DNA of 64,000 nucleotides, from the NCBI RefSeq assembly GCF_023159225.1, contig NC_063176.1:34265786-34329785 (forward strand). Reading direction: 5' to 3'. Position 1 is the first letter of the stretch. Every line of letters starts with the position of its first letter. The notes below the pieces were generated by a model. That model ran no database searches. It saw nothing but the letters and a program-made list of their open reading frames with translations, and was not told the DNA's origin. The stretch is from Perognathus longimembris pacificus (Eukaryota; Chordata; Mammalia; Rodentia; Heteromyidae). Positions 33,905-44,132 of this stretch are shown one piece after another. The position numbers and the translations under genes were made by a program.

Positions 33905-34178
33905 AAGATACACATTTTAGGTTAGGAGTCCCACAGCAGTGTATCAGGAGAAGCATAGCCTCTATGCCTAAGAACTGCCAGGACCATGCAGCCAGCAGCT
34001 CTCTTACTGGGTGCTTTCTGAATATGCTCTGGGATGTGCTCCTCCCATAAAACAAAACAAGAGGACTACACAGTTATGGACCAAGGCCCTCACAATGGTG
34101 AACCAAAATAAATCTTCTCTTTTTATAATGTTATTGCCTCTGACATTGTGTTATAGTAACAGGAAGCTGGCTAATATT
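33905..34178 (+). mobile_element. MaLR-type LTR fragment
   Basis: The end GTGAACCAAAATAAATCTTC, then CATTGTGTTATAGTAACAGG and AAGCTGGCTAATATT, is the 3' end of an MST/MLT1-class LTR. The left limit is approximate. Confidence 0.65.
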
Positions 34179-35049
34179 CCATCATTCAGAATACAGAAAA
34201 CTCCTCTAGTCAAGAGAGCCACCATAGACTCTTGGGGGAGAAGGGAGGGTTCTTCTCTCAAACATTTTCCCTCACAGTGCAATTTGCATAATTTCATTCT
34301 TCAGAAATACCCAATTTGGTTATGTTTCTGGTATAAAGGGGAAAGTAATGAAAAAAATCCTTCTGTTTTTACTTCTTCTATCACTTGTCATTCTCATATT
34401 CAGATGAAAGATTCTGTTTGTTTTAAACTAGGAAGTCACCTGAATAAGGGACTACCTCATTCAAGTAACGTCTATGTCTGTTTCCTACATCAATACAACA
34501 TTCAATTAGCACTAATCAGTTATTTGCTAAGCTCCATCAACTTGAAAACCTGTTTAGTCTAGTGTGTATTTTTAGGATGAAGCAGACTTGTTTTCTTTTT
34601 AGATAAATATTTTAAAACACTATTTGAACAAAACATGGTCTCATTATGACCACAGAGAGTTCTGGGATCTTCTTTTTTTTTTTTTTCAAATCTTTTACTG
34701 CAATATAATAATGAAGTAAACAGTCATTAGACACCTACCAATTGTCCCCCAAACAAACAAGAAATGTAAACAGGAAAATAACTTGTCTATACTTGTTACA
34801 AGGATAGACATAGCTTCTCAAATCATATTAGAAGGGTCTCACATTCAATCATCAGGAAATTTTAAAATAGCAGCAATTATTTTCATTTTAAGAAAAAGTT
34901 GGGATTTTCTTACTACAGTCCTTATAATGACTTATGAGATTTACTGGGAATTCTGGCAGGGAATACTGGATGTCTACCTGCAAATCCATTTTCTCCTTCC
35001 TTCTTGGTATTAGAACCCCAGGATTTCCAGCTGAATAAAATACGACATG
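34179..35049. other. Intergenic, no recognised gene
   Basis: A 183-codon open frame (34011-34562) starts inside the MaLR LTR and has no domain, signal or splice context; it is treated as chance. A T-run occurs at 34672-34686. Confidence 0.45.
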
Positions 35050-35284
35050 TTGCTGGGCACCAGTAGCTCATACCTATTAGTTATTCAGGAGGCTGAGATA
35101 TGGGGAAGGGAAGTCCATGAGACTTTTATTTCCAGTTTACTACCAAAAAAGTCAGAACTGAAGCTGTGACTCAAGTGATGGGTTGCTAAGCTTGAGCAAA
35201 AACAAAGCTCAGGAACAGTACACATGTCCTTAGTTCAAGCCTCAGGACTAGCACACGCACACACACACACATACACACACACAC
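35050..35284 (+). mobile_element. Chimeric B1-like/Geo SINE with an (AC)n tail
   Basis: The left half is shortened (CAGTAGCTCATACCTATTAG, CAGGAGGCTGAGATATGGGG). The right half has GCTGTGACTCAAGTGATGGG and TTAGTTCAAGCCTCAGGACT. The tail is an (AC)n microsatellite at 35253-35285. Confidence 0.78.
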
Positions 35285-35519
35285 CCCACATGTCTGTCCT
35301 CCTTTTCAGCTAAATGTGGCTATGAGATGATCATGAAAATGTAAGCATAACTTATATATGTGACTTTAAGAATGGATATTTAGAAGAATATGTATTAGAT
35401 ATGTGCTGGGATCCCTTTTAATCCTTATAACTGTAGTTGTTTTTCCATTTTTCATAATGGCTGGTATGCAAGATAGGTGTAATATGTTAGTATTACAGAG
35501 CACATAAAGAAGACTCCTG

Positions 35520-36089
35520 GATCTCTGTCGGGATCTGAACAATCCCTTTCTCCCCGATCTCCCGGGGAAAAATGCCTGAACCCTAAAATCTATGAAAAAG
35601 CACTCGACCTTGCCTTCCGCCGGCAGAGGGCCAAGGCGTACTCTCGTGGACTTGTGCTAAGTTGAGGAAAGGTTGCTGAGGCCTCCCCTCCCCCCAGTCC
35701 CCTCACATGTTACCAGGAGCGGGGGCGGAAAGAAGGCATCAGGGACACGCTGCGATGGTGGGATGCGTCTCAGCCCTCTGAGGGCAGGCCAGAGAAATTT
35801 ATTATGATGACAAAGGCGGAAGGGGAAGGACTTGGGGTGACTGACTGATTGGCTGACTGTGCTGCCACTCAAGTGATCCTGGAACTTCCTTTCTGGGATG
35901 GGCAACTATCATGGTGGCATGCACGGGTTCGCCTCCCAAGGGGCGGGGGGGGGGGGGGACTTCTTTTCCAGTTGAGGCTGAAAGGTGGGAGGGGCTCCCT
36001 CCCCCATTGTCCCAGGGCTGGGGGAAGGGCAGCGTCTCACTCTTGGCGCCCTTCTTCCACCAAGGCCAAAACAGTCCCCAACAGATCTC
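35520..36089 (-). mobile_element. Solo ERV LTR (class II-like) with a perfect 6-bp duplication
   Basis: The LTR is 35526-36083 (558 bp) with TG/CA ends. GATCTC flanks it exactly at 35520-35525 and 36084-36089. On the - strand there is a CCAAT box (CAGCCAATCAG, complement near 35848) and AATAAA (complement near 35799-35804), then a GC-rich U5 ending CCCGACA. A 6-bp duplication is typical of class II (ERVK-like) elements. The U3 holds a 14-base G-run at 35945-35958 (+ strand). No viral genes adjoin it, so it is a recombined solo LTR. Confidence 0.9.
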
Positions 36090-36250
36090 TGGATCTCTGA
36101 ACCTGTAGTCTATCTTCATACTTTAAACATGAATAAGAAAAAATTCCTCCATAATGTATATTTGTAACATGAGGGGATTTCACTCTAACATTTCCATACA
36201 TACACAGAGTGCACTTTGAACAAATTTATCCCCCCCATACTATTCCAGTT

Positions 36251-36967
36251 CCTTCACCTTGTTTATTTTTATTTATTTTTTTTTCAAATTTTTATACTGT
36301 TTGTTACCTCGTCCCTCATTCCCCCCTCCTACTGAGGGCATCTGGGTTGGTTCCAGAATCTTGCTATGACAAATTGCACTGCAATGAACACTGTTGTGCT
36401 GGTGGCTTTACTGTGATTTTGTTTGTGGTCTTTTGGATAGACACCCAAAAGTGGGGCTTCTGGGTCATAGGGGAGTTCTATATTTAGCCTTCTGAGGAAT
36501 CTCCATACTGCTTGCCAGAGTGGCTGAACCAGTTTACATTCCTACCAACAATGAAGTAGGGTTCCCTTTTGGCCACATCCCCTCCAACAATTGTTATTGT
36601 TAGTTTTCTTGATATAGGACATTCTTACTGGGGTGAGATGGAATCTCAATGTTGTTTTGATTTGCATTTCTTTTATGGCCAGCAATGTAGAGCACTTTTT
36701 TATATGTCTCTTGGCCATTCTCATTTCCTCATCAGAGAAGTCTCTTTGTACGTCTTTAGCCCACTTGATGAGGGGGCTATTGGTTCTTTGCGGTTTGTTT
36801 TGGAGGAAGGTAATTTTTTTAGTTCTGCATATATTTTAGGTATGAGGCCTTTGTCCGTTGAATGGCCAGTAAAGATCTTCTCCCTGTCTGTGGGCTTTCT
36901 GTTTATCTTGCGAGCTATGTCCTTTGCCGTGCAGAAGCTCTGTAATTTGATGCCTTCACCTTCTTTA
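36251..36967 (-). mobile_element. 5'-truncated L1 with an internal 3'UTR deletion and a 15-bp duplication
   Basis: Duplications CCTTCACCTTGTTTA (36251-36265) and CCTTCACCTTCTTTA (36953-36967) match at 14 of 15 bases. The insert starts within ORF2 (IKLQSFCTAKDIARKINRKP on the - strand) and runs through the C-terminal region. The coding part has a frameshift between the KTNRKEP and MRMAKRH segments. About 430 bases between the 3'UTR terminus and the ORF2 end, present in the full-length L1, are absent. It keeps an arginine codon where the long copy has its third stop. Confidence 0.9.
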
Positions 36968-37120
36968 AATCTTGCTACTTGAGACTTATCCATTCTATGC
37001 AACTGAACATTATTCTAAATAACAGAGAGATATTTGTTTTAATATTTTAGTAAATATTACCATCAAGCAGTCTTGAAACAAGTCCTTTAAAACTAGTAGA
37101 ATCCTTTAAAATTATATATC

Positions 37121-37355
37121 CAGGCAATGGTATCTTGTGCCTGTAATCCTAGCTACTCAGGAGGCTGAGATCTGAGGATCATGGTTTAAAGCTAGCCCTG
37201 GCAGGAAAATCTCTGAGACCCTTATGTCTAATTAACCACCAGAGAACCAGAAGTGGAACAGTGGCTCAAAGTGGTAGACCACTGGTTGTGACAGCACAAA
37301 GACAGCACCCAGGCCCTAATTTCAAGCCCCACAAATAACAAAAAAGAAGCAACAA
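37121..37355 (+). mobile_element. Chimeric B1-like/Geo SINE
   Basis: The left half has GTGCCTGTAATCCTAGCTAC and CAGGAGGCTGAGATCTGAGG. The linker is TCTAATTAACCACCAGAGAA. The right half has AGTGGAACAGTGGCTCAAAG and GCACCCAGGCCCTAATTTCA. An (TA)n patch follows at 37369-37380. Confidence 0.82.
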
Positions 37356-37467
37356 CAATATTGTTATTATATATATATAATATACCTACAACATTATGCT
37401 AGTTGTTTAAAATATGATGAATTAAATAAGTTCATGTTATTAGACTACAAAGCAAGGTATTATTATA

Positions 37468-37682
37468 TGCCTGGCATGTTAGTACATGCCTATATTTCCA
37501 GTTGCTTGGAAGGCAGAGGCAAGAAGATCTCATGTTCCAGGCCAGCTCAGGTAAAAATAGAGTGAGATCTTGTCTCAAAAACAAAATAATAATAATAATA
37601 GGGCTAAGAGTATGGGTCAGTGATAGAATTCTTGCCTCGCATGTGCAAGGCCTTAGGTTCAATCCCCCAGCACTACAAGAAA
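37468..37682 (+). mobile_element. B1-like monomer joined to an ID monomer
   Basis: The first part (37468-37600) is B1-like: CATGTTAGTACATGCCTATA, then GAAGGCAGAGGCAAGAAGAT and GAGTGAGATCTTGTCTCAAA, with an (AAT)n tail. It is directly followed (37601-37682) by an ID unit with TGGGTCAGTGATAGAATTCT and GTTCAATCCCCCAGCAC. It may be a B1-dID-type dimer or an ID inserted into a B1 tail. Confidence 0.7.
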
Positions 37683-37700
37683 GTAAGAAGTGGAAGGTTA

Positions 37701-37911
37701 AGAAGAAGAAGTAAGGGCTGGGGATATAGCCTAGTGGCAAGAGTGCCTGCCTCGGATACACGAGGCCCTAGGTTCGATTCCCCAGCACCACATATACAGA
37801 AAACGGCCAGAAGCGGCGCTGTGGCTCAAGTGGCAGAGTGCTAGCCTTGAGCGGGAAGAAGCCAGGGACAGTGCTCAGGCCCTGAGTCCAAGGCCCAGGA
37901 CTGGCCAAAAA

Positions 37912-37942
<31 letters not shown>

Positions 37943-37980
37943 AAAATTTAAAAAATTAAAAAAAGAAGAAGAAGAAGTAA
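37701..37980 (+). mobile_element. Young IDL-Geo-type SINE with target-site duplication
   Basis: The body from 37716 is identical by eye to the copy at 41437 and differs by one base from that at 10186. Perfect A and B boxes are present in the left monomer. It has a long (AAAT)n tail (about 37910-37945). Duplications AAGAAGAAGAAGTAA at 37701-37715 and 37966-37980 match exactly, though their low complexity weakens them as proof. Confidence 0.92.
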
Positions 37981-38135
37981 GAAGAGGAAAAGAGAGAAGA
38001 AAAAAGAGTGAGGGAGAAGCCCTAGGGAGGGAAAGGAGGAAGTAAGGAGAAAAGAGGAAGGAAGGAAGGGAAGAAAGGAGGGAAAAAGAAAAGAAGAAGC
38101 AGAATGAAGGAGAGGAGAGGGAAGGGAAAATTACT
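37981..38135 (+). repeat. Polypurine (GGAA/GAAG)n tract
   Basis: Almost pure A and G for 150 bases, directly after a SINE tail. Its complement gives a Phe/Ser/Leu-rich spurious frame. Confidence 0.85.
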
Positions 38136-38264
38136 TTAGGACTTAAAATCATTTAATTCATGAAACAGAATAGGAAAAGATGTTGGTATAGTCACCATGG
38201 CAGCTAAAATATCTGTCACAGATTGCAGTAAACTATCTCCTGTACTTTCCACAATATTTTATGC

Positions 38265-38435
38265 TATAGGCATTTTAATTATCCCCAGTTTACAAATGAG
38301 GAGTCTGAGAATGGAGTCTGTGAAGTGTGAGCATGGAGAAGTTGGTAACTTGCCCAAATCTATGCAGCTGGTAAAAGCAAACATGGATCCAAGTCTAGCA
38401 GTTCAATGGCAGAGCCTGTGTATTAGCCCACTAAG
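38265..38435 (-). mobile_element. MIR SINE
   Basis: The + strand has CCAGTTTACAAATGAGGAGT, then GTTGGTAACTTGCCCAAATC and CAATGGCAGAGCCTGTGTAT, the complement of the MIR core and tRNA-related head. A second MIR-like trace (CAGAACTGAGATGCAAATCC) lies near 38513. Confidence 0.75.
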
Positions 38436-39275
38436 CAAATCTGAGGTTTAGAGAGGTTTTCTTATAAATAATATTAAGATCACTCCCCCACCCCGTCCCC
38501 AAAGGAAGTGCCAGAACTGAGATGCAAATCCACTTCTGATTCCAAGGTTGTTGTTAAGTTAATCTAAAAACCAATCCTGTTTTTAGCTTATGTAATCATA
38601 CATATTTTTATGATGTTGAAAGCTCTAGTAGAATTAAAACAAGCCAAACATTTCCAATTATTAAGCATATGCACAATAATCATCTTTTAAGGGAAATAAC
38701 AAAAATAATCTCTCCTCTTTCATTGTCAGAATTTCTGATTCAATAGGAAGTACGCTGACATCTGAAAATTCAAATAGAGCCAGATTTGCATTTGTAACTA
38801 TAAGGGAAAGATTATCTGGCTTTCCTGTAGATGAGCCGACTTGTCTTCTCTCTCATCTCAGAAGTATCATGAGAAATGCTTCAATGACCTTTAAGGTTAC
38901 TTTTTTTTCTTGCCACTTCCTCTGATAATCAAATAATGGCTTTTCACCTCCAACCTGGAGTCTTCACTGTGGATACTTGCTTCATATTCCATTACCCTTG
39001 CAAGAATTAACTTCAATGTGCAATTTTGTTCTGTTTCTCAGTGTCTTTCGTTTTGTTCATTCATTCCTATTGCTAATGTTGGTTTGTGTGGTCCTCCCTT
39101 AACTTGATTGCTGTCATTTTTTTCTTCATGTGGAGCTGGGATGGAACTCCAGACTCAGGCATCATAGGCACACACTGAGCGACACAGACCAGTCCTCAAA
39201 ATTCCTTCCTCATGTTTTCTAAACTACCTTTTGCCTTCTGTGCAGTCCTTTTTAGATTGAAAAAAATAATAATCA
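38436..39275. other. Intergenic; possible ID remnant
   Basis: No gene was found. A weak ID-like remnant on the - strand may lie at 39125-39205 (GAGCTGGGATGGAACTCCAG). The rest is unassigned. Confidence 0.4.
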
Positions 39276-39468
39276 AGCCGGGTACTGGTGGCTCACACCT
39301 GTAATCCTAGCTACTCAGGAGGCTGAGATCTGAAGATCATGGTTCAAAGCCAGCCTGGGCAAGAAAGTCCATTAGACTCTTATCTCCAATTTACCATCAG
39401 AATGCTGTAGCACTGTGCACCCAGGTCCTGAGTTCAAGCCCCATGACTGACAACAAAACAACAACAAA
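39276..39468 (+). mobile_element. Chimeric B1-like/Geo SINE with a shortened right monomer
   Basis: The left half is the best preserved in the window: GCCGGGTACTGGTGGCTCAC, ACCTGTAATCCTAGCTACTC and GGTTCAAAGCCAGCCTGGGC. The right monomer lacks the 'gtggctcaagtgg...agc' segment and resumes at GCACTGTGCACCCAGGTCCT. The tail is (CAA)n. Confidence 0.85.
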
Positions 39469-40487
39469 GGAAGCCAAAGGGGGTGCACATTAGGTACAGA
39501 ATCAAGCCAATGAGCTCAGATAAGCTTGTCCTGCAGGCTTCAATGAGAGGGTGTGGGGCGTCTAAAGCCCAAGAGAAAGACAGGAGGAGGAATCCAGGAG
39601 GATTCCAGAAACAGGAAGGAACGGTATAAATGTAACTAATGAGGGCCAGTTTTACAGAGTTCAAGATAAGTGTAAACCAGGCAGGAGGACACAGGCAAAA
39701 AACGGAGCTGCCCTTCGCACTAGGGCACAGGCAGGCAGCCGCTGACACTTCGGCACACCTCTCCCCTCCAATGCCTCCAGACTCCACAAGCTGCCTTTGA
39801 CTTTACAGCTTTGCTTTAAAGTGTCTCCCTCCTCCCTCCGGCTTCTTTTCCTTTGGAGCAAATACCTGCATGTAATTCTAGATTAAATATTGACTCTCTC
39901 ATTTGGTGTATTTCCTTAGAGTTCAAAGTTTGCAAGAATCTACAGTGATAAATGATCCTTCTTTTCAGCAAATGTTCTTTCTGGGTTTTGGGGGGTTAGA
40001 GGGAAAAATAACATTATGATTTTGCAATAAATCTACTAAACACTGCAATGAATTATGAACCTCTCATGTGTCATCCAAGTGGCCAAAATACAATAGGCCA
40101 ATATTTCATATTTGAAAGCTATGACTTCTTTCAATTAACCAAGAAACCATCTTATGCAGATCTGGCATACTTTCTGAAGTAAGTCATGGAATTACAGAAT
40201 TTGAATTTGGTAGTTACATTCATCTCATTTATTGTTACTTTTAATTTTTATTATTGTCATTTCCTTTCTGGAAAGGCACCTGAGGTGACATGGCAAAAGG
40301 GAAGGGAGATACTGTTGACTTCCAATATTGTCTTTCTGGCCAACATCAAGGAATAAATTATAGTCACAATCCTTTTTATTGCTTATTGTTCTTCCCATAT
40401 ACCAAACAACTTAGTCCTTTCATGATTAAACACCACTGAAACAAAGTGGTTTGTGTATGCATTCAGATTTATGATAAGAGCCCATTT
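39469..40487. other. Intergenic, no recognised feature
   Basis: No gene, RNA or repeat was assigned. Frames of 66-117 codons on the - strand at 39.4-39.9 kb lack support. Confidence 0.4.
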
Positions 40488-41035
40488 TACTAGGATTCTC
40501 TAGAGGAACAGAAGCTAACCAAATAGAGAAATATTAAATAAATGCACTGGCTGATTAAAAATACAAATAAATAAGACTGTAAGAGGGGATTTATGAGATT
40601 GGCTTGAACAAATACTGGGTAGACCCTACCCAACCTCCCTGCAGGGCTGCCTGAAAGCCTCAGAACAAGGGAACCAGTAATGCTGCAGGCCCCAATCCAT
40701 GACTGTAGACCAGAATGCTCCCAGGAGAGTCATGAATATGAATCTACATTGTATAACACAGCAAGTGGGAGTTTGATGTTTACACCCTGGCTGGCTTCCT
40801 TCTTCTTCCTTTTTTATTCCATTCAAGCTTTCCCTAGCTCCAGACTATAGGATAGGGCAACTGTTGCATTTGGAGTTAAGTCTTGTTACCATCACCCCTG
40901 AGTTCTTCTCCCACAAGCCAACATTCTCTAGAAACTCTCTAGAAATTCTCTAGAAACACACCCAGTAGTGTGCTTGGGCAATCTCTTATCTCAGACCCAG
41001 GTAAGGTGACTATCAGGATTACCCATCACTCCTGT
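40488..41035 (-). mobile_element. MLT2-like LTR (ERVL class), ancient
   Basis: The + strand has TACTAGGATTCTCTAGAGGA at one end, GGGGATTTATGAGATTGGCT, TTTTATTCCATTCAAGC in the middle and AACACACCCAGTAGTGTGC near the other end. This is the complement of an MLT2-type LTR ('aataaatctcctctt...ggttctgtttctctggagaaccc'). An 11-bp triplicated unit lies inside it at 40923-40955. Confidence 0.7.
40923..40955 (+). repeat. Three tandem 11-bp units (CTCTAGAA-type)
   Basis: ATTCTCTAGAA, ACTCTCTAGAA and ATTCTCTAGAA follow each other without a gap. It is probably a local duplication within the LTR. Confidence 0.85.
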
Positions 41036-41419
41036 ATAAACAACTACGAAATATTCCAGATAAAAATAAGAAAGCTCAGAAATATTTTGGAAATAAAACT
41101 GATGTTTACAGCTATAAAGTATCTTTCGTATAGCTTGTAATATGTAGCTGTGTTTTTGTGTTGACTTATGTAACTCTAGGGATCCTGTAACTCTGGATCC
41201 TGTCTGCCTTAGCTGACCACTCAATCATTACAGCTCAGTCCTGAGAAGATGCTAGGTGCGAGAGACATGTAAGAACCATACTGTGGAGTGAGAGGAAATT
41301 TTTGGAAGAGATGGGTATGTGACAATGGCTAAGGGTACTACATATGAAAACTTTAAAATTCTCCACTTTAAATATATGACAATTGTATGTCAATCATATC
41401 TCACTAAAGCTATTTTTTT
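41036..41419. other. Intergenic, no recognised feature
   Basis: The right part (ATGGCTAAGGGTACTACATA, then CACTAAAGCTA) may be retroelement-derived, but this is not supported by a clear motif. Confidence 0.4.
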
Positions 41420-41657
41420 AAGATGTTAATACTCAGGGGCTGGGGATATAGCCTAGTGGCAAGAGTGCCTGCCTCGGATACACGAGGCCCTAGGTTCGAT
41501 TCCCCAGCACCACATATACAGAAAACGGCCAGAAGCGGCGCTGTGGCTCAAGTGGCAGAGTGCTAGCCTTGAGCGGGAAGAAGCCAGGGACAGTGCTCAG
41601 GCCCTGAGTCCAAGGCCCAGGACTGGCCAAAAAAAAAAAAAAGATGTTAATACTCAG
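41420..41657 (+). mobile_element. Young IDL-Geo-type SINE with a perfect 17-bp duplication
   Basis: AAGATGTTAATACTCAG occurs at 41420-41436 and 41641-41657 without a mismatch. Between them lies a canonical copy: A box TAGCCTAGTGG, B box GGTTCGATTCC, right monomer with GAGCGGGAAGAAG, end GGACTGGCC and a pure A-tail. The untouched duplication and pure tail mark it as one of the youngest insertions in the window. Confidence 0.95.
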
Positions 41658-42369
41658 GCCAATACTATGTGAATTGAATTATCCACAATAATGTTTTGCA
41701 GAGAAGCCAATAGAAGTGGAATGTTTCTTGTTAACTTTTAAGGAAAAAAAGCAAAACTTTAGGTTAAGTATCCATTTTTCACTTCTTGACTCTACACATA
41801 GGACACTTATAAAGTCTATCCCTCCTCCCCCCAGTCAGTTTTATCATCAATTTGAAATGATGCTACGAAATGAAATGAATGCATATGAAATGAATTTGAG
41901 ACCTTGAAATTAGATACTATGATAGAGTAAATTACTTTTCCTTGAATGTGTATTTGCTTTTAAATAAAATTCACAACCAATGTTTTTCTCCTAAACAATG
42001 ATGTGTGAATTGAATACTACCTGAAATATCCTGGGGGTACTTATTCCTTCAATATTCTTAGAAAGAGTTCTTTCACATAATAAAAACCTACGTTTTAAAA
42101 TTAGCTTCATTTAAACAAGAACAGAGTGTTTTTAATTTAAACCTATTCATTTAAACCTATTCATTTTTTTCTTGGAAATTCCTAGTAGATGAAAAAGATA
42201 ATAATGTTCCAAGTTTTTAGACTGAGTTAAAACTTTACTAATGTTCAAGAAGAAAATTATAGTACTGGCATGAGAAATGACTCATAGAAATGAGAGGAGA
42301 TTTTTATTATTATGACTAAGTGGCTGAATTATTCAGTGACAGCAGATTTAGAGCTTTGGGTTGAAATCA
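41658..42369. other. Intergenic; small tandem repeat
   Basis: A 14-bp unit, ATTTAAACCTATTC, occurs twice in tandem at 42135-42162. No gene was recognised. Confidence 0.5.
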
Positions 42370-43745
42370 CATTGTATTTAAATTTGTATTGCTTATTCAA
42401 CACCATTTTTTGTCTTACAAGTTTTTTCTATTTCTGTAGCATTGCCTGTTTGGGGCATGTTATGTAAATAGGATCATATAATATGTGATCCTTTAGGGCT
42501 GATTTCTTTCAATAAGCATAATGCTTGTCAAGGTCATTCATGTTATAGGACCATACTGATGCCTCATTTATTTTAACTGCCGAATAATATTCCATCATAC
42601 GGATATATCTCATATTTTATTTATCTATCAATCAGTTAATGAATAATTTGAGTTGCTTTTATCTCTGCCAAATGAGAATATTGTTGTTCTAATTTCTGTA
42701 TGGACCTCAGATTTGATTTCTTTCAGGTACATATATAAGAATGTAATTGCAAGACCACGGGGTAAGTCCATTTTAAACGCTTATGTGATGGTTAGACCAT
42801 ATCTAAAGAAGACGCTTTGATACTGGTAAATATCATTTAAATTCATATGTGAAATACACGAGTATTTCAACTTCTCCACATTTTCTACAATACATGTTAC
42901 TGCCTCTCTGTAGCCATTGGGGATAAATCTCAAGATTTTTATTTTCCTGATGGATAAAAATGTTGAATATGTTTCCATGAGCTTATTAACCATTCGCATA
43001 TCTTTAGAAAAATGTCTATTCACATCTTTTGTTAGTTTTTAGTATTATTTGTCTTCTTAGTTGTTTTCTACTTTTGTGACATACTGGGGCTTGAACATAG
43101 AGCTTTCTCTGAGTTCAAGAGAGTGGCTTGCAACACTCTTACTTGGCTTTTTCACATAAGGTTGGTGCTCTACCATTGACACACACCTTACTTCTGTCTT
43201 TTTGCTGGCAAACTGGAAATAAGAGTCTCTTGGATTTGTCTGTCCAGGCTAGCTTTAAATCACAATCCTCAGAACTTATACTCCTGAGCAACTAGGATTA
43301 CAGAAATGAGTCACTGGCTCCAGGGGACATCTTTTTACTTTTGAATCATGAAAAGCTTTATATATTTGGGTGCAAGTTTCTTTATCAAATATATGACTTA
43401 CAAAAATTATTCCCTGGGTTTTTCAGTTTCTTTTTTGTTATTATTGTTTTGTTTTGAGGATTTGGGGTTTTTCTCTTTTCTGTTTTGATGGTTAGTGTTT
43501 GAAACACTAAACTTTTAAACTTAGGTGATGTCCAGCATATCTGTGTTTTATTTTGTTGTTTGTGCTTCTGGTGTTGTATGTAAAAACTATTAAGTAAGTT
43601 CACAAAGAGGTACTTCTATTTTACTGCTAAAAATTTGTAGTTAATGGAACTTTTACATTTCAATCTTGGATGCATTTTATGCTGGCTTTGGTATATTATA
43701 AAAGGCAAGAGCCTAGTTCATTGTATCTTTTATTGTAAAGACTTT
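42370..43745 (-). mobile_element. Ancient L1 ORF2 fragment, split by a SINE
   Basis: On the - strand a 60-codon stretch (42840-43023) reads RHFSKDMRMVNKLMETYSTF, an L1 ORF2 C-terminal motif (compare [10 protein letters not shown] in the young copy). Antisense landmarks run in order: GAATAATATTCCATCATACG, TTGCAAGACCACGGGGTAAG, CACATCTTTTGTTAG, then after the SINE, GCTTTATATATTTGGG and CATATCTGTGTTTTATTTTG. The SINE at 43075-43322 interrupts it. Confidence 0.85.
43075..43322 (-). mobile_element. Chimeric B1-like/Geo SINE inserted in an old L1
   Basis: In + strand order: GACATACTGGGGCTTGAACA, GTTGGTGCTCTACCATTGAC, CTGGCAAACTGGAAATAAGA, then GAGCAACTAGGATTACAGAA. L1 sequence resumes on either side, so the SINE is younger than the L1. 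Confidence 0.75.
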
Positions 43746-43932
43746 TTCTTCCTCCCAGCTAATTCTCTAAGTATGGAAAGCTAATTTCCAAACTGCTTAC
43801 CTCCCATAGTTTGTTTCTTCTGCTGTATGTTTCCCCTTGTTATGTTAGCACAATTCACTTTTTGGATAATTGACAAGAATGTGTCTCAAGGCTGGAGGAT
43901 ACAGTATCAAAGCTCTGGCATCAGATGAAGAC

Positions 43933-44132
43933 TTTTTTTTTTTTGCCAGTCCTGGGGCTTGAACTCAGGACCTGAGCACTGTCCCTGGCTTCTTTTGGCT
44001 CAAGGCTAGCACTCTGCCACTTGAGCCACAGCCACTTCTGGCTTTTCCTATTTATGTGGTGTTAAGGAATCGAACCCACGGTGTCTTGTATATGAGGCAA
44101 GCGCTCTACTGCTAAACCACATTCCCAGCTTC
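43933..44132 (-). mobile_element. IDL-Geo-type SINE, reverse orientation
   Basis: A T-run is followed by GGGGCTTGAACTCAGGACCT, GCTAGCACTCTGCCACTTGA and, in the ID-like half, GGAATCGAACCCACGG. The older spacer type is present. Flanks AGATGAAGACTTT and TGGTGAAGACCTT are a possible decayed duplication. Confidence 0.85.

Noticed and set aside
34011..34562. 183-codon open frame on the + strand
   Set aside because: It begins inside a MaLR LTR fragment, has no recognisable domain, codon bias or splice context, and its length is possible by chance in 64 kb.
40923..40955. Heat-shock-type element from the triplicated TTCTCTAGAA unit
   Set aside because: The spacing between GAA and TTC blocks does not fit the alternating 5-bp pattern, and it lies in an ancient LTR.
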